From NCBI GenBank assembly GCA_025716815.1, contig JAIXMN010000018.1:806001-870000 (forward strand): a stretch of 64,000 nucleotides of DNA, in the 5' to 3' direction. Origin of the DNA: Dichotomocladium elegans (taxonomy: Eukaryota; Mucoromycota; Mucoromycetes; Mucorales; Lichtheimiaceae). The position numbers were made by a program, and so were the translations under genes. Position 1 is the stretch's first letter, and every line of letters starts with the position of its first letter. This document shows positions 22,137 to 33,331 of the stretch, piece by piece. The notes beneath the pieces are model-generated. The model saw only the letters and a program-made list of their open reading frames with translations, searched no databases and was not told where the DNA came from.

Positions 22137-23499
22137 TTACCAGTCCAGCCACGTTTTAAAGTATTCACAGTTGGACGGATTGACGGGTCCATCAGGGGTA
22201 CAAAACGAAAATACCTGCAGTACCGAGGGAATAAAAAAAAAAAAATGAACAATCCATCACCTTTTCTTTCTTTTCTCATACTTACAGGACATTTCCCACA
22301 AGGCACTTCGGTCAACGCCTCGGTAGGAAGTCTACTAGCCGTCTTGCGCACTGCCTTGTAAGCCCAAGGAGCAGATGAATCGTGTGCATCATCGTCGTCG
22401 TCGCTCAAGTCCTCATCAAAGCCAGCAATGTACGGTAACTTCTTTTCAACCATGCCATCGTACACAAGCACGTCCAGCAAACTCCCGATATCCTTAATCG
22501 ACAGATCAACCGATGAGATCCTTGATTCGGTGATAAAGCGTCGCACCTCGACTGCTGTAGGATAATGTTCGTAGTCTGCACTAAAGACAGCTTCCCGAAC
22601 CTGTTCGTTCCGTGGAAAGCTCTGGTGAGGAGCATGCTTATGTCAATAAAAACTATACTCCTCCTTGGCATAAGATCAACACTGGCACTTTGCGCGCGCG
22701 CGCGCCCCTTAGCTTACTCTTGCGGTGATGTACTTTAGACAGGCCATTTTGAGACTTTCAATAAATTCGGTATCGAGTTCCTGGTCAGTATACCACGCAC
22801 CACCGGTTACTTCGCTCGAAGGGGTCAAGTTGAACAGCATGTAGATCTTGCGTGTCGGGAACTTGACGTGCTTGACCGCCTTGATTTCTTGGCGTTGCTC
22901 GAGCGTCTTTAGAGTACGAGTGAGCACAATCGCATGGAGGTTGGTCTTTTTCTTGAGATCTTTTGTCCATATACCCTCGTTGCCTGCCGCGCGAATCGTA
23001 TTGTACACAAGTCGTGCTTCGTCGCTCAGTTTGCTTGCCCTATATACATTGGTCAGCTCTGATTCATTTACACACCCATGTATTTTACTTTTGGGCTTCT
23101 CTAAGATCGATCGTGCGCAATATATTTTCATTATTGATTTGGACAATCTCGATGGCGTTCTGCAGACAGGATAGGAATAGCATACGCACGTGCTGCTGTC
23201 AGTCGCTGAAAGGGTGGAATCCGATGAATACTGCAATATTACCTTTTTCAAGAGCGAGTTCATGGCCGAATAAGCCTGCTCAACACCCATGTTCGGCGGT
23301 CGATCGCTGAATTTAATGCCGTCCTAGTCATTCGAACCATCAGTACGAGATCACGTTTTGATCTTTTGCCAGCCGTGTTGCCTGTCGCTTCTTTCTCTCT
23401 CACCTGGCCATGGGACTTTGCAAACTGGTAGAATGCCCATTCGTCTTCAGAAAGGCCAAATTCATTTCCCCCTCCTCCTCCACCATCGGTTGTGCTCAT
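22137..23499 (-). CDS. RPC34: RNA polymerase III subunit RPC34/RPC6
   Basis: Six exons (23404-23499, 23243-23323, 23089-23159, 22718-23039, 22286-22621, 22137-22214) join in phase to about 327 aa. RPC34 forms the RPC82/RPC34/RPC31 subcomplex that binds TFIIIB (Brf1) and opens promoters for tRNA and 5S rRNA transcription. Winged-helix content is visible: FSDRPPNMGVEQAYSAMNSL in WH1 and DEARLVYNTIRAAGNEGIWT in WH2, followed by LKTLEQRQEIKAVK. The third part ends in the conserved CGKCPV...F(C)TPDGPVNPSNC with TWLDW at the C-terminus. The cysteines there (CGKC, C near FSFC and NC) match the C-terminal Fe-S or metal-binding site known in RPC6 proteins. The N-terminus has a short Gly run. Intron 5 carries a 14-nt alternating GC tract. 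Confidence 0.92.
22692..22705. repeat. Alternating GC tract in an RPC34 intron
   Basis: A (GC)7 run lies within the 96-nt intron 22622-22717. Alternating purine-pyrimidine GC tracts can adopt Z-DNA under supercoiling. A similar (GC)n run occurs upstream of NUP192. Confidence 0.7.
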
Positions 23500-24144
23500 G
23501 ACGAATAGAAGGTGTTATTTTTTGGGGGTATTGGGTACTCTATTTTCAACAAGCCAAAAAAAAATTCCTTCAAAGGCGGGAAATATTTATGACGTATTTT
23601 TTTTTACACTGTAAAATTTGGTTGCATAGGGGATGGAAGACCTCCTCCCGCAGTAACAAAGAACCACGCGGCATGGACGCGTTAACACACCGCGTATGCT
23701 CTTCAGTACACAACCCTTTCCGGCAATGCGGATTATGTTCAGACAGACTGCCAACATCCTCGGTTCCGCGCCATGATCGACTACATAAGCTATAAGAGCA
23801 CTTTTTACCAGGTGAAATCATTACCACGATTTAGGAATATTTCTTTCCCAGGGCAACGTGTGTTGGTTAGTATTCCCGTGTCTCTTCCCAGACTCCAAAA
23901 GGAGGTCGGCCTGGGCCAGGTCACGTTTCACCAGGACATGCGAAAGCCAGGAACCAAGTGCAACGAAACAAATTTTATTGCGTGGACGAGAGACAGCTTA
24001 AGAACCGGTTCTTCTAGGTCAATATATACAAGGCGGAGAGAAGTTGTTGACTGAGATGCTGACGTTGCTGGTGGTCATGGTCATGGTGATGGGTATGGGG
24101 CTATAGAGTGGGGTATAGAGTGGGATGGAACATAGGATTGCGGC
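23500..24144. other. Intergenic region upstream of RPC34
   Basis: These 645 bp separate two same-strand genes and should hold the RPC34 promoter and the 3' end of the DASS transporter. A + strand open stretch (23773-24054) has no family resemblance and is not called. No RNA gene was recognised. Confidence 0.45.
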
Positions 24145-26225
24145 TTAGTTCCACCAGCCCAGAAGACGCCACCAGCCCATGCCGACCGTAAAATAGATGA
24201 CCATATAAAGCAAGGCCATTTCAAACCCCACCATGAACCATTTGCCGCGCGATATGTAACCCTGTGCAAAATACATGGCTGATGATCCCGTCGAGTAATT
24301 TGTCTATGGGATCCCCAAACAGCACCAGCACCGACCAATATGAGTATATATGCTTGGATACAAATAATAGCATTTCCACTTGCCATGCATCCTCCAAGCG
24401 CACCGAAGTATGCCAAGAAGGCTGCAATGAGCATAGGCTCGGCGCCCAACGCATGTCCTGCATCGAGAAATGTGCCGACAAAGGCAACAATATGAGCTGA
24501 AAGGGATGAGAACATGAAGGTCGTCAAAAAGTAGGCGATGGCCAAGAGTGGAACTGGAGGCAGGCCCAGGTGCTCAATCAAACTGGAAATTTTATGGCCG
24601 AGAAATGCAGATGCTCCTGCGTTGGAGAGCTGCTGCGCCATAGTTACAAACCCACCTAGCCAAAAGAGCGTATCCCACTAGGAAAGAATATTCAGTCGCA
24701 GGCCTTCAGGAAGAAAAACAGATTCACGCACACACACATACATACAGCATTTGTATTTTTCGAAATGTCCTTCCACTTGAGGGTGGCAGTATGCAGGAGC
24801 GCCACGATGCCAATCAATGCGACGAGGGTTGCATCCAGCTTTGTGTAGCTTGACGTCACCCAGAGGCAAAGGCAGATCATGAGGATCAAGCATAGTTGCT
24901 AAATTTATGTTCGTCTAGGTCAGTGGGTGGGGTGGGACGCGTTGATGTAAAGACATAATGATGATGGATGGCATACCCATTCCTTAAGGGTCATGGACCC
25001 CATGCGTTCCAGCTCCTTTTCTGCGTGCTGAACAATGTTGTTGCTAGTACTGCACGGCACGTGTTTCCCAATGGTATTGCTGTCCCGGGCCCGCTCTTCA
25101 TCATTACGGGACTTTGAAGAAAGACCACAGGACCAATAAAGAATGATGGGCAAGGTAGCAGCGCACACTGCAACAGGAACGATGCTGCCCTTAAGCCAGG
25201 TCATGAAATCAAAGTTGATCTCTGGGTATAACTGGGCCACGCGGGCCACAACAATGGGGTTGGCAGCCATGCCTAACGAAAGAAGCAACATGAGATTGAG
25301 GACACTGGGGGGATGTATCTCCATCTTATCCTTCGTTACCAGTCAGGTACATGGACGCCGACAATAGGTTTGAGTGACTTCCGACGAGCATCAGGAAAGC
25401 ACCCACTTGAGGGTCATGGGAGGGTGATGACCCCAGAGTGGTAGCAATCGAGTTCACAACAGGATGAACGATGCCGCCACCGCGTGCGGTATTGCTGGGA
25501 ACAAAAGGCCCCAACAGAATCTCTAATAAGGGGATTGGTTTAGCGAACCTCGTTCGTGATGGCTGGCTAGAGGATGTATCTCACCAGAAAGAACAATGGC
25601 ATAGGCAAGACCCATGATGCGTTTCCCAAAAAGCTTGATCATGAGAAGCGACACGCGACGGCCGAGTTGGGTGACCTCGACAGCTTTTCCAAGGTGGAAG
25701 GCTGCAAAGATCAGCCATACTACTGAGCTAGAAAAGCCGTCTAGGGACGCGCGAAAAGCGTCCTTGGCACCATTGCATTCGTATGGCTTGCCATTCAGTG
25801 GGTTGGATGTACCACAAAGACGGCACTCGGTCGAAAGGCCGGTGGCAGCGTCTTCGCACTGAAATGATTTGGTGACTGATAGCACAGCAAGGCCGGTGAG
25901 AACGAGGGCCGAAATATCAACAGAAGTGGTGATCAACGCAAAGATGCAACTAGCCCAAAAGAAAATGTCAGTATCGCTTTTTAAGGAAAGGCAAAGAAAG
26001 GTCGTGCTCTCTCACCTCACAAATACAGCTAAGAGGTGGACAGACGTCAGGGTGAGCTCCTCACTGATGGGGGTGCAAAACCAGATCAGAGCGCCCACCA
26101 CAAAAGAAGGCGCGAGACTCACGGTCTGGCTTTGGTAGATGGCATTCCAGATTGCCTGTGGACCTGCTAAAGGACTGTGAGGATTGGTCAGCTTTTCATG
26201 ATGATCAGCGTACAAGACTTGTCAT
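24145..26225 (-). CDS. DASS/CitT-type dicarboxylate transporter (DiT1-like)
   Basis: Seven exons can be joined (26016 to about 26215-26225, 25585-25949, 25340-25522, 24977-25272, 24746-24898, 24384-24677, 24145-24303), about 550 aa with many hydrophobic segments. It belongs to the divalent anion:sodium symporter superfamily, in the branch of bacterial CitT and plastid 2-oxoglutarate/malate translocators: PS-N-TARGGGIVHPV, GSHSNLLSASMYLTG, and the C-terminal GWWRLLGWW. It should move dicarboxylates such as malate, 2-oxoglutarate or succinate. The last intron (24304-24383) uses a GC donor, GCAAGT, instead of GT; splicing it gives the expected NYSTGSSAMYFAQGY. The start is uncertain: an ATG at 26225 runs into a stop after six codons unless a small intron follows, while the open frame begins without ATG. 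A cysteine-rich loop (CEDAATGLSTECRLC) sits between the first helices. Confidence 0.83.
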
Positions 26226-27553
26226 TGCTGCGATGTTGTGTTGGTTGGTCTCGGTTTGTGTTGTCTGAATCAAAAGTATGATATTCCACTCGAGCGGGTA
26301 GATTGATGGAAGTCATTTAACGGAAGAGAGAGGCAAAGGGATGGGAAGAGAAAGAAGATGACAAACTCAGGTCTGAGAAGAATTTGTTTTTATAGGAAGT
26401 GATTGCTTGTCGGCTTTACTTTAAGCGAGTAAGTCATGCGGACACAGTCTACACGATCCTGGCCACGATGAGGCCGAACTCAGCAGATTGCGTTATATAT
26501 ATATATATATGAAAGAAGATACCTGCATCTATCCTTTGCTGCGATATACAATGTTTTGGATGAAGGAACGGAGTAGCGTGGTATTTCATTGACTGCTAAT
26601 ACCACCTCTGCCGGTTTCCCCAGCTCTTCCAATGAAAGAAAAATTATCCATTTTCTGGATCCAAAATGCGTGTGAGTGCGTTCCTGCACGTGGCAAAACG
26701 TATTTGTGCTTGTGTAATATGTGTCATCCCGCGGGCGGGCCTGTTTCTTTTCGGGAGAGAGGGCATCATCGACTCGTTGAATAATAGCAATAATCAACCG
26801 TAGACGGGCGCATGCCAATCACAAAAGGACAGAACAAAATAAAATACAAGCCTCACGGGACCCCCTTTTCACAGAGCTTTGAGTCGTTTTCTGCCTGTGA
26901 TTTTCATCATCCATTTCGGTTGCTCCAAGGGAGCAAACGAGGGAATAAAGGACAAGCGCGTCGCACATCCAAAATGCTCATCGCTTCCTTGTCATAGGTA
27001 AAAGGAACCAATCAGATCGATTGTAAAGCACTGCCATTTGAGAAACAAAGCTGGGTTCCTCCCTTCCCTATTCGGTGTCCATTCATGTTGCAACTGACAT
27101 CCCCGCTGAATCATGTTCGTTCTCTTTTCATCAAAACAACACCCACTACTACAAGCAGACAAGCATACATACACACATTTGGAGAGAAAGAGAGAGAAAG
27201 AAAGGGAATAAAGTTCCCAGTCCCGTTCTCAAATGGCTCTGGTACAATGTATTCGGCAAGTTTAAGGTTTTCTATGGCCGGAGACAGAAACAGGACCATA
27301 GCTGAAATGCATCGTCATCTTTTTCTTTTGATGGTGGATAAACTAGAATAGGATCAACCGCCACCCGAACTACTTGTGAGTATAGTGGCCTATTGGATAT
27401 TCGGTATGGATTCACGTTCGAGGGGGTTTATTGATTGTGCACGAGGTCCTGTGTCGAGGAACACACAACTGCGGGGAAGATAAGCGAGACAATAAAAAAA
27501 GGGGATATAGTCACACGAGAGCGTGGGCATGCAAAATGACGGGGTGCTCGCAC
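26226..27553. other. Intergenic region between DASS transporter and GH31 gene
   Basis: No gene is supported in these 1.3 kb. There is a TA dinucleotide tract at 26494-26510 and a GA-rich tract at about 27181-27208. The right half near 27554 is the 3' flank of the GH31 gene, and the left part is the promoter of the DASS gene, both read on the minus strand. Confidence 0.45.
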
Positions 27554-30358
27554 TCATGTCATACCCAGATCGGTAACAGGGTTGACGTCATGACGACCAG
27601 CACGGTTTTTGCTCCAAGGCAGTGGTATTCCATAGTAGCTGTAGAGGGTAGTGTCATCTACGAAGCATCGACATTCTCTTGCTTCCAAAATGCGATATGC
27701 AGGATCCACGAATACCAGCTGACGCGTTTCGCTTGCAATGGGACATGTCACCCAGATGGTATCATAGTCGGGAAAGTATCCCTCATTGATAATGTCCAAC
27801 CCGACCCGGATCACCTTCTCTCCTGCTTCCATCCATACATTCACTTCACAAAACGCCTGGCCTTCCTCATGGTACAGGGTCTTTCCATCATCTTCGATAA
27901 TGGTCAGCGTGGCTCGTGTAGCATTCTCGTTATTGCGTTCAGGAAAGATTTGGACTCGTCGATCACTGTCTGGCTCGCCGAGAACGTGGTTCACGACCTT
28001 ACCAAAACATATCAAGGAGCCCGCCTTGACAAAGAGAGGCGCTGCTGGATCGTCTGTGGTACTAGCTACAGTGATCGTCTGCCCACCGGTATAGTATTGC
28101 CCTGTCTGATAATGGTACCATCCCCCTTTCTCCTCCGCGCCCTTCTTTGGGAGGTACACATCCCGGCTAGTATTTCCAGGACGGATCACGGGAGCTACCA
28201 GAAGGCTAGGGCCAAGCATAAAGTCGAATTGCTGATTGAGGGTCTCCAGGTCCGTCTGATGATCATAAAAAACGGGGCGAATCAGAGGTTCACATGAGCG
28301 AAAGCAGAGAACCACATGGAGTGAGTAGAAATATGGAATCAATTTGTATCGCAAATGAATTGCCTCACGGATCGTGGGGAGCACTTCAGGATACTAAAAA
28401 AAATATATCAGTTTGCATAGGAATCATACGTGCATAAAGCACGGCTACCATCCACGGCTCTGTCACCGAACCGTCTTCGTTGTATGAGTGGATGGCAAAT
28501 CGGGGCCAAAAGATTCCTTGTTGCACCCATCGGACAAGAAGCTCTGGATCTGGCTTTGGACCGGCAAAACTAGACATACATCACCATCAGTAACAGCAAC
28601 AACAACAACACGAACGTTAGTGTCTACGGATTTATAACCTCCTTCAAACGCTTTACCCTCCCACATCGTGTCCGTAGCCAAAGGGCACTGCTGACAAGGC
28701 GGCGCCGACGCCCATGCTGACATTATACCCGATGGTTTTCCATTCGGTGGTATTATCACCGCTCCACGTCTGTGTGACGAGCTGTTGACTATAAGGGACG
28801 CTCGATCGGCTGATCAGAAAAGGGCGTTCGGTTGGCTTGGCCTGTCGCAGGACGTCATATGACGCCTGGATCATAAGGAGGGTCTGGATAGGAGTTCCGA
28901 CCTGACCGCCCGGTCGATGCTGTTTTGTCTCATTGCCGGTGGTCATCACCAAACCCGCAAACCGCTCGGGAAGAACCTGGCAAGCGTACGTGTGGCGATC
29001 ATCGAGCATTCCGAACTCGTTATTATCCAGCCAGAGCTCGTATCCCTTGTCAACAAGCTGGTCGCTAATGTGCTCCTGCCAATATGCGTAACCCTCCGTG
29101 CTGGTCAGGTCGATGTAACTCGCCTCGCCCATCGTGTACCGACCGGCACGCCACTGCCACACGACACTCGGCGCGTCGCGTTCGCTGTCCCAGACCAAGC
29201 CGCGCTTATCGCGAAGCGTAGGATAGTCTGGATGTGACTGTTGCAGGAGCCAGGGCTTCACGTTCGCAAATATCTTCATCCCTCGCTCTCCAAGCCGCTT
29301 TGCCATCCCCTCTGGATCAGGAAATCGCTCCTTGTTCCACGTAAACACGCACCGGTCACCCCCCGCCACCACGGTGTATCCTGAAGAAAGATGCATTCCG
29401 TCGCATGGAATTCCGAACTTTAGGCATTTTTGTGCGAATCCCTCGATCTGCGCCTGCGCGTCCTCCGCGTCGGCGTAGGCCATCGATGATGCCAGGTATC
29501 CAAACGCATATCGTGGTGGAAGATGCTGGGGCCGACCTGTGAACTGAACAAAAGCCTTGACAACAGCTGATACAGAAGGGCCATATAAAACAATGTACTC
29601 GAGCGGTGCGCTCGATTCGACTTGATAAGTCGTGTAAGGTCCCCACATCTATATACATAGATGTAAGAAAGAAAGGTATGAGGCGAGGTTATATATATAT
29701 ATATATAAAGAAGGTGGGCTTCTTCTTTAATTACCGCATCGACTTCCTGACCAAGGTCGATCTGCGTCGATGCCATTTGCATGTAATAGATGCCATGTGC
29801 GGCCAGGGTAGTGCGGTTCAATGTGACGTAGAACGGACAGAACTTGTACAGCGGATCGGTGCGCTCAGCGTCGTAGCCGGTTGCGTCGAGTCTATCAAGC
29901 CGGAACCGACGACCAGCTAGATTGAGCGAACCGGTGCGCTCGCCTAAACCAAAGTAGGCATCATCCGCATAGCGACGGCGATAATGCCAGGTCTGCTCGT
30001 CCCCATAGGCGTATGCACGCCGGGGCAGGTCTTCTGCGAAGGCCTGCTGCTCATTGTTCTTGTCATACCACACCAACCGGAGATTGGGCACCTCGATCAC
30101 AAGGCGAAGCGCAGGCGTTTCGAGCTCCACGTGCCCACTATCGCCGCCCACGGCACGGATTGCGTACGGGGCTTTCATGTTGCGCGTTATGCCCGCGAGT
30201 ACACCAACGTTCCTGTTGCGTGAGGTGGTGTGCCTGATGCGGATGATTGTACTTTCAAGCACAAACACTTCTAGCGTATTCCCTTCTGGATTCCGAAACG
30301 TGACCGGGTAGGCCACCGTCTCATCGTACACATAATTTTCGGGAATGGTCTGGCGCAT
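27554..30358 (-). CDS. Glycoside hydrolase family 31 (alpha-glycosidase)
   Basis: Four exons (29735-30358, 28657-29648, 28449-28569, 27554-28393) join in phase to about 858 aa. GH31 enzymes are retaining alpha-glycosidases (alpha-glucosidase, alpha-xylosidase and others). The catalytic nucleophile is in YELWLDNNEFG (about D416) and the acid/base in TWSGDNTTEW (about D506). Other landmarks are YFGLGERTGSL, RYAFGYLASSMAY, GIPCDGMHLSSGY, IFANVKPWLL and WPRFAIHSYN. There is no signal peptide, so the enzyme is probably intracellular, unlike the secreted fungal maltases. The PPRYAFGYLASSM and CDGMHLSSGY segments recall the bacterial-type GH31 subgroup; origin by transfer is only a guess, and the gene has normal fungal introns. 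Substrate cannot be told from sequence. Intron 1 holds a TA repeat (29690-29707). Confidence 0.9.
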
Positions 30359-30787
30359 ATGGAAAAGAGGGAAAAGGGGGAAAGAGAGAAAGAGAAGGAA
30401 AAAGCCCCATATTCACAAAAAAGTATCTCGACGATGCGCGAAAAAGCTCCGCAACCGAACCAATATCTTCATAGATCTCGACGGTTGGAAGAATCAAATA
30501 TCCACCTACATACAACGAGACACAGAAGAAAAGGTAGAAGAAACCACATGTCTTTAAAACTATCCGGCGCTACACCGATGCGCATCATCAACCTCTTTTT
30601 TTTCTTAGATTCTATTGCATTTAGAGGTACCACCACTCAGCCTTACGATAGCATGCCCCTCGTACAGAACAACGAAACAGTTTCATTTGTTTTTATTTAA
30701 TGCTATTGAAATTGCAAATACTAGCTATCTGTACAGTACATCGAATGCGGGTAAGGGTGTGGATGGTTGAGGCGTGTGCATGGTGCT
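30359..30787. promoter_or_regulatory. GH31 promoter region and SEB1 3' flank
   Basis: Directly upstream of the GH31 start is a strand-asymmetric purine tract on + (about 30360-30408), so the GH31 template side has a pyrimidine-rich leader. No gene is visible in the 429 bp. Confidence 0.45.
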
Positions 30788-33295
30788 TTAATAATCTCCT
30801 GAGTAGGGTTGGTAATGAGGATCCGGGTAAGGGACATGATGTTGCTGTGGTGGCAGTGGAAACCGCTGCTGCTGCTGCTGCTGATGTTGCTGTTGTTGTG
30901 CTTGTTGTTGCGACGGTGGCAGCTGATGCTGTGGTAGTGGTGGACCGTTATAAAAGAAAGGCAGTGGCTGATTTTGGCGCTGTTCCTGCTGGTATGGGTT
31001 CATCCAATCGTTATTATGGGGAGATAGAGGTAGGTCGTCGATGCTACCACCAACGTGCTGGGCGGGCGGGCCGTCAAAGCGGCGTCGCTTAGGACGCCCA
31101 TGGGATGTCTGTTGATAATGATCATTATGAGTGCCACCACTGCCGCTGCCACTGCCGGTCCCACTCCGTTGCTGTTGTCGTTGCAGCTTTTGATTGATCT
31201 CATCCTTTTTCCACTCGGGACGGTATTGAGCTTCGGGTTCCTCGATCGTCATTTGATCACGTACGGGTTGGCCCTGAAAGCCTCCTATGGGTGCGGTCGT
31301 CAGACTGGACTTTTCGTTTTCTGAGAGCTCGTTCAATGGGATAATCGATTCGCCGAGTGCATAATTGAACAACTTTTTCGGTCCGAATCCGTACGCCCAG
31401 TTCACCTTTTTTAGCGCATTTCAATAGTCTGTTAGCCACCAGACCGAAGCGGGTTGTATTTCTCTCCCTTTGTTTTTTTTTACCTTAACAGCCATTCCTT
31501 CAAGAACAAGATCGGTGGTGCTGCGGATCGCTTCCTCGATGGACGCACGCGTAGCAAATTTTATGAACGCATTCATCTTGACCTTGGTCTTTCTGGTCAA
31601 CTGCATATAGGAGGAATACAGAGGAGCGCGCAAAAGCAGGAGGAAAAAGCAAAATGAAACAAAACAACACATACGTAGGCCAAAGAAAGAGAGAAGAAGA
31701 AGCAAGAGAGCAAAAGAGATTCACGCAATGACGCTCAATGTCAGCAAAACATGTTGGCTGTATTTGACCTCGTCGCACACTTACAATAATGCTACACAAT
31801 TCTCCATATTTCTCAAACAGCTTTGCAACATCACGTTGACTAGAATTCTCAGGAAGAGGTCCAACGAAAAGCGTGCGCGTCAGGACTAGAAGACCAAAGA
31901 AACGAAATCCAGGTCAGCAAATGTTTTTTGAAAGATCTATCCAGATGGATTACCTCGGATAGTTCCAGGCGGAAGTGACGGATCCGGCACTGGTCCAGGC
32001 ATGTTTGTGTTGGGAGTGAACTGCCGAGGCACGTCCATGAGGTCTCCATGTTGCATGCGATTGCCGCCCATGTGGTCACGATGAAGCGGAAGAGGCGGAG
32101 GAGGCCGATGAGAGGCCGATATCGGCTCTGACCATCGTGTGGTATTTTTGACGTTATTCTCTGCGGCCGGGCGTGATTCTTCTACGTTCCATCGAGAAGG
32201 CCTTGTTCGTGTTGATGTTGTCGCCATCGGCTGTTGCTGCCGTTGCGGTTGCTGTTGCTGCTGTTGCTGCTGTTGCTGCTGCTGCTGGAGAGGCATGATC
32301 GATCCAAGATATTGCTGATGACCCACGGACATCCCACTCACTGCGGGCCCGCGAGGCGACTGCTGAGAGCGTGGGTCCATCAGACGTGCGGGAGGTGATG
32401 GCTGTCTTCGGAGCCTAGGATCATTGATTGGTGGAGCCGCTGTCGAAGATGACGGCATTTCGGCCCTTCCAGGGACCGTGTTAGGGTTGGGAGTAGAAAG
32501 GTTATAGCGAGGTCCCCCATAGCTGTTATCCAGTGGGGTTTGCTTCTGATGAGCCTTGGGTAACATGGCCGCTGATGGCGCTGGAGATGTTGACGATGGA
32601 ATGGACATCACGCCACCGAGCAAACGGGCAATGGCTGGCGGGAGCTGACTGTTGTCGATACCAGACGAGGTTGTGCCAGATTGGTACTGCTGCTGTGGTT
32701 GTGCTGGAGCTGCTGTCGCAGCTGGCAGCGCCGCGGTCAGGTTGGCAAGGTTACCGCCTGAGATAGTAGAGAGCTGGGCAAGAAGAGTTGCTGCGTCAAC
32801 CGCTGGGGCAGAAACAGCTGGAAGCAATATAGCAATGTATTAGTACAATCTCATGCTTTTGTAAACAGACATAGAGAGATTTTCCCCATCATATATGCAC
32901 ATTTACGCACGTACACACAGACCACTCTGGTCTGAATGAATGCGCGCATCGTGCACCAGATCAGAAAATAGAGAAAAGAAGATATGCACCTTTACTTGCT
33001 TGGACCGCATTTACGTCGGCGGTGGATGCGGTAGCTGACATAGTGGGTTCGTCAGTGCTTGATCCCGCAACTTTCATGAATGACTGCTTTATATATTCCA
33101 CCAGTTCTTTGGAATATACGCCACCCTGTTCCCAGATTTCGAGTGTTCTTTTGACCTTCTCCTAATTTATTGGACAAATTAAAGGGACGGCAATGGAATG
33201 AAGAGAGAAAGCGGTAAGGTTGTAAAGATGTCGAGATGAAGAAGAAAAGAAATCTGGTGAGCACGCCGATCGTTTTTGCTATCACACGCTGATGT

Positions 33296-33331
<36 letters not shown>

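Noticed and set aside
23773..24054. 93-codon + frame between RPC34 and the DASS gene
   Set aside because: No resemblance, no conserved start, lies in a probable promoter and 3' region.
26812..27351. Overlapping short + frames in the DASS-GH31 gap
   Set aside because: Low-complexity Lys/Arg-rich translations of GA-rich sequence; no support.
27431..28297. 288-codon + strand frame antisense to the GH31 gene
   Set aside because: The minus strand codes for clear GH31 sequence here; the + frame has no recognisable feature.
29690..29707. TA repeats (26494-26510, 29690-29707, 63005-63020) considered as mobile-element ends
   Set aside because: Simple dinucleotide repeats in introns or spacers without inverted repeats or coding sequence nearby.
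18712..30358. A co-regulated sugar/organic-acid gene cluster
   Set aside because: RPC34 lies in the middle, the genes point in different directions and no shared element was found; kept only as a loose remark.
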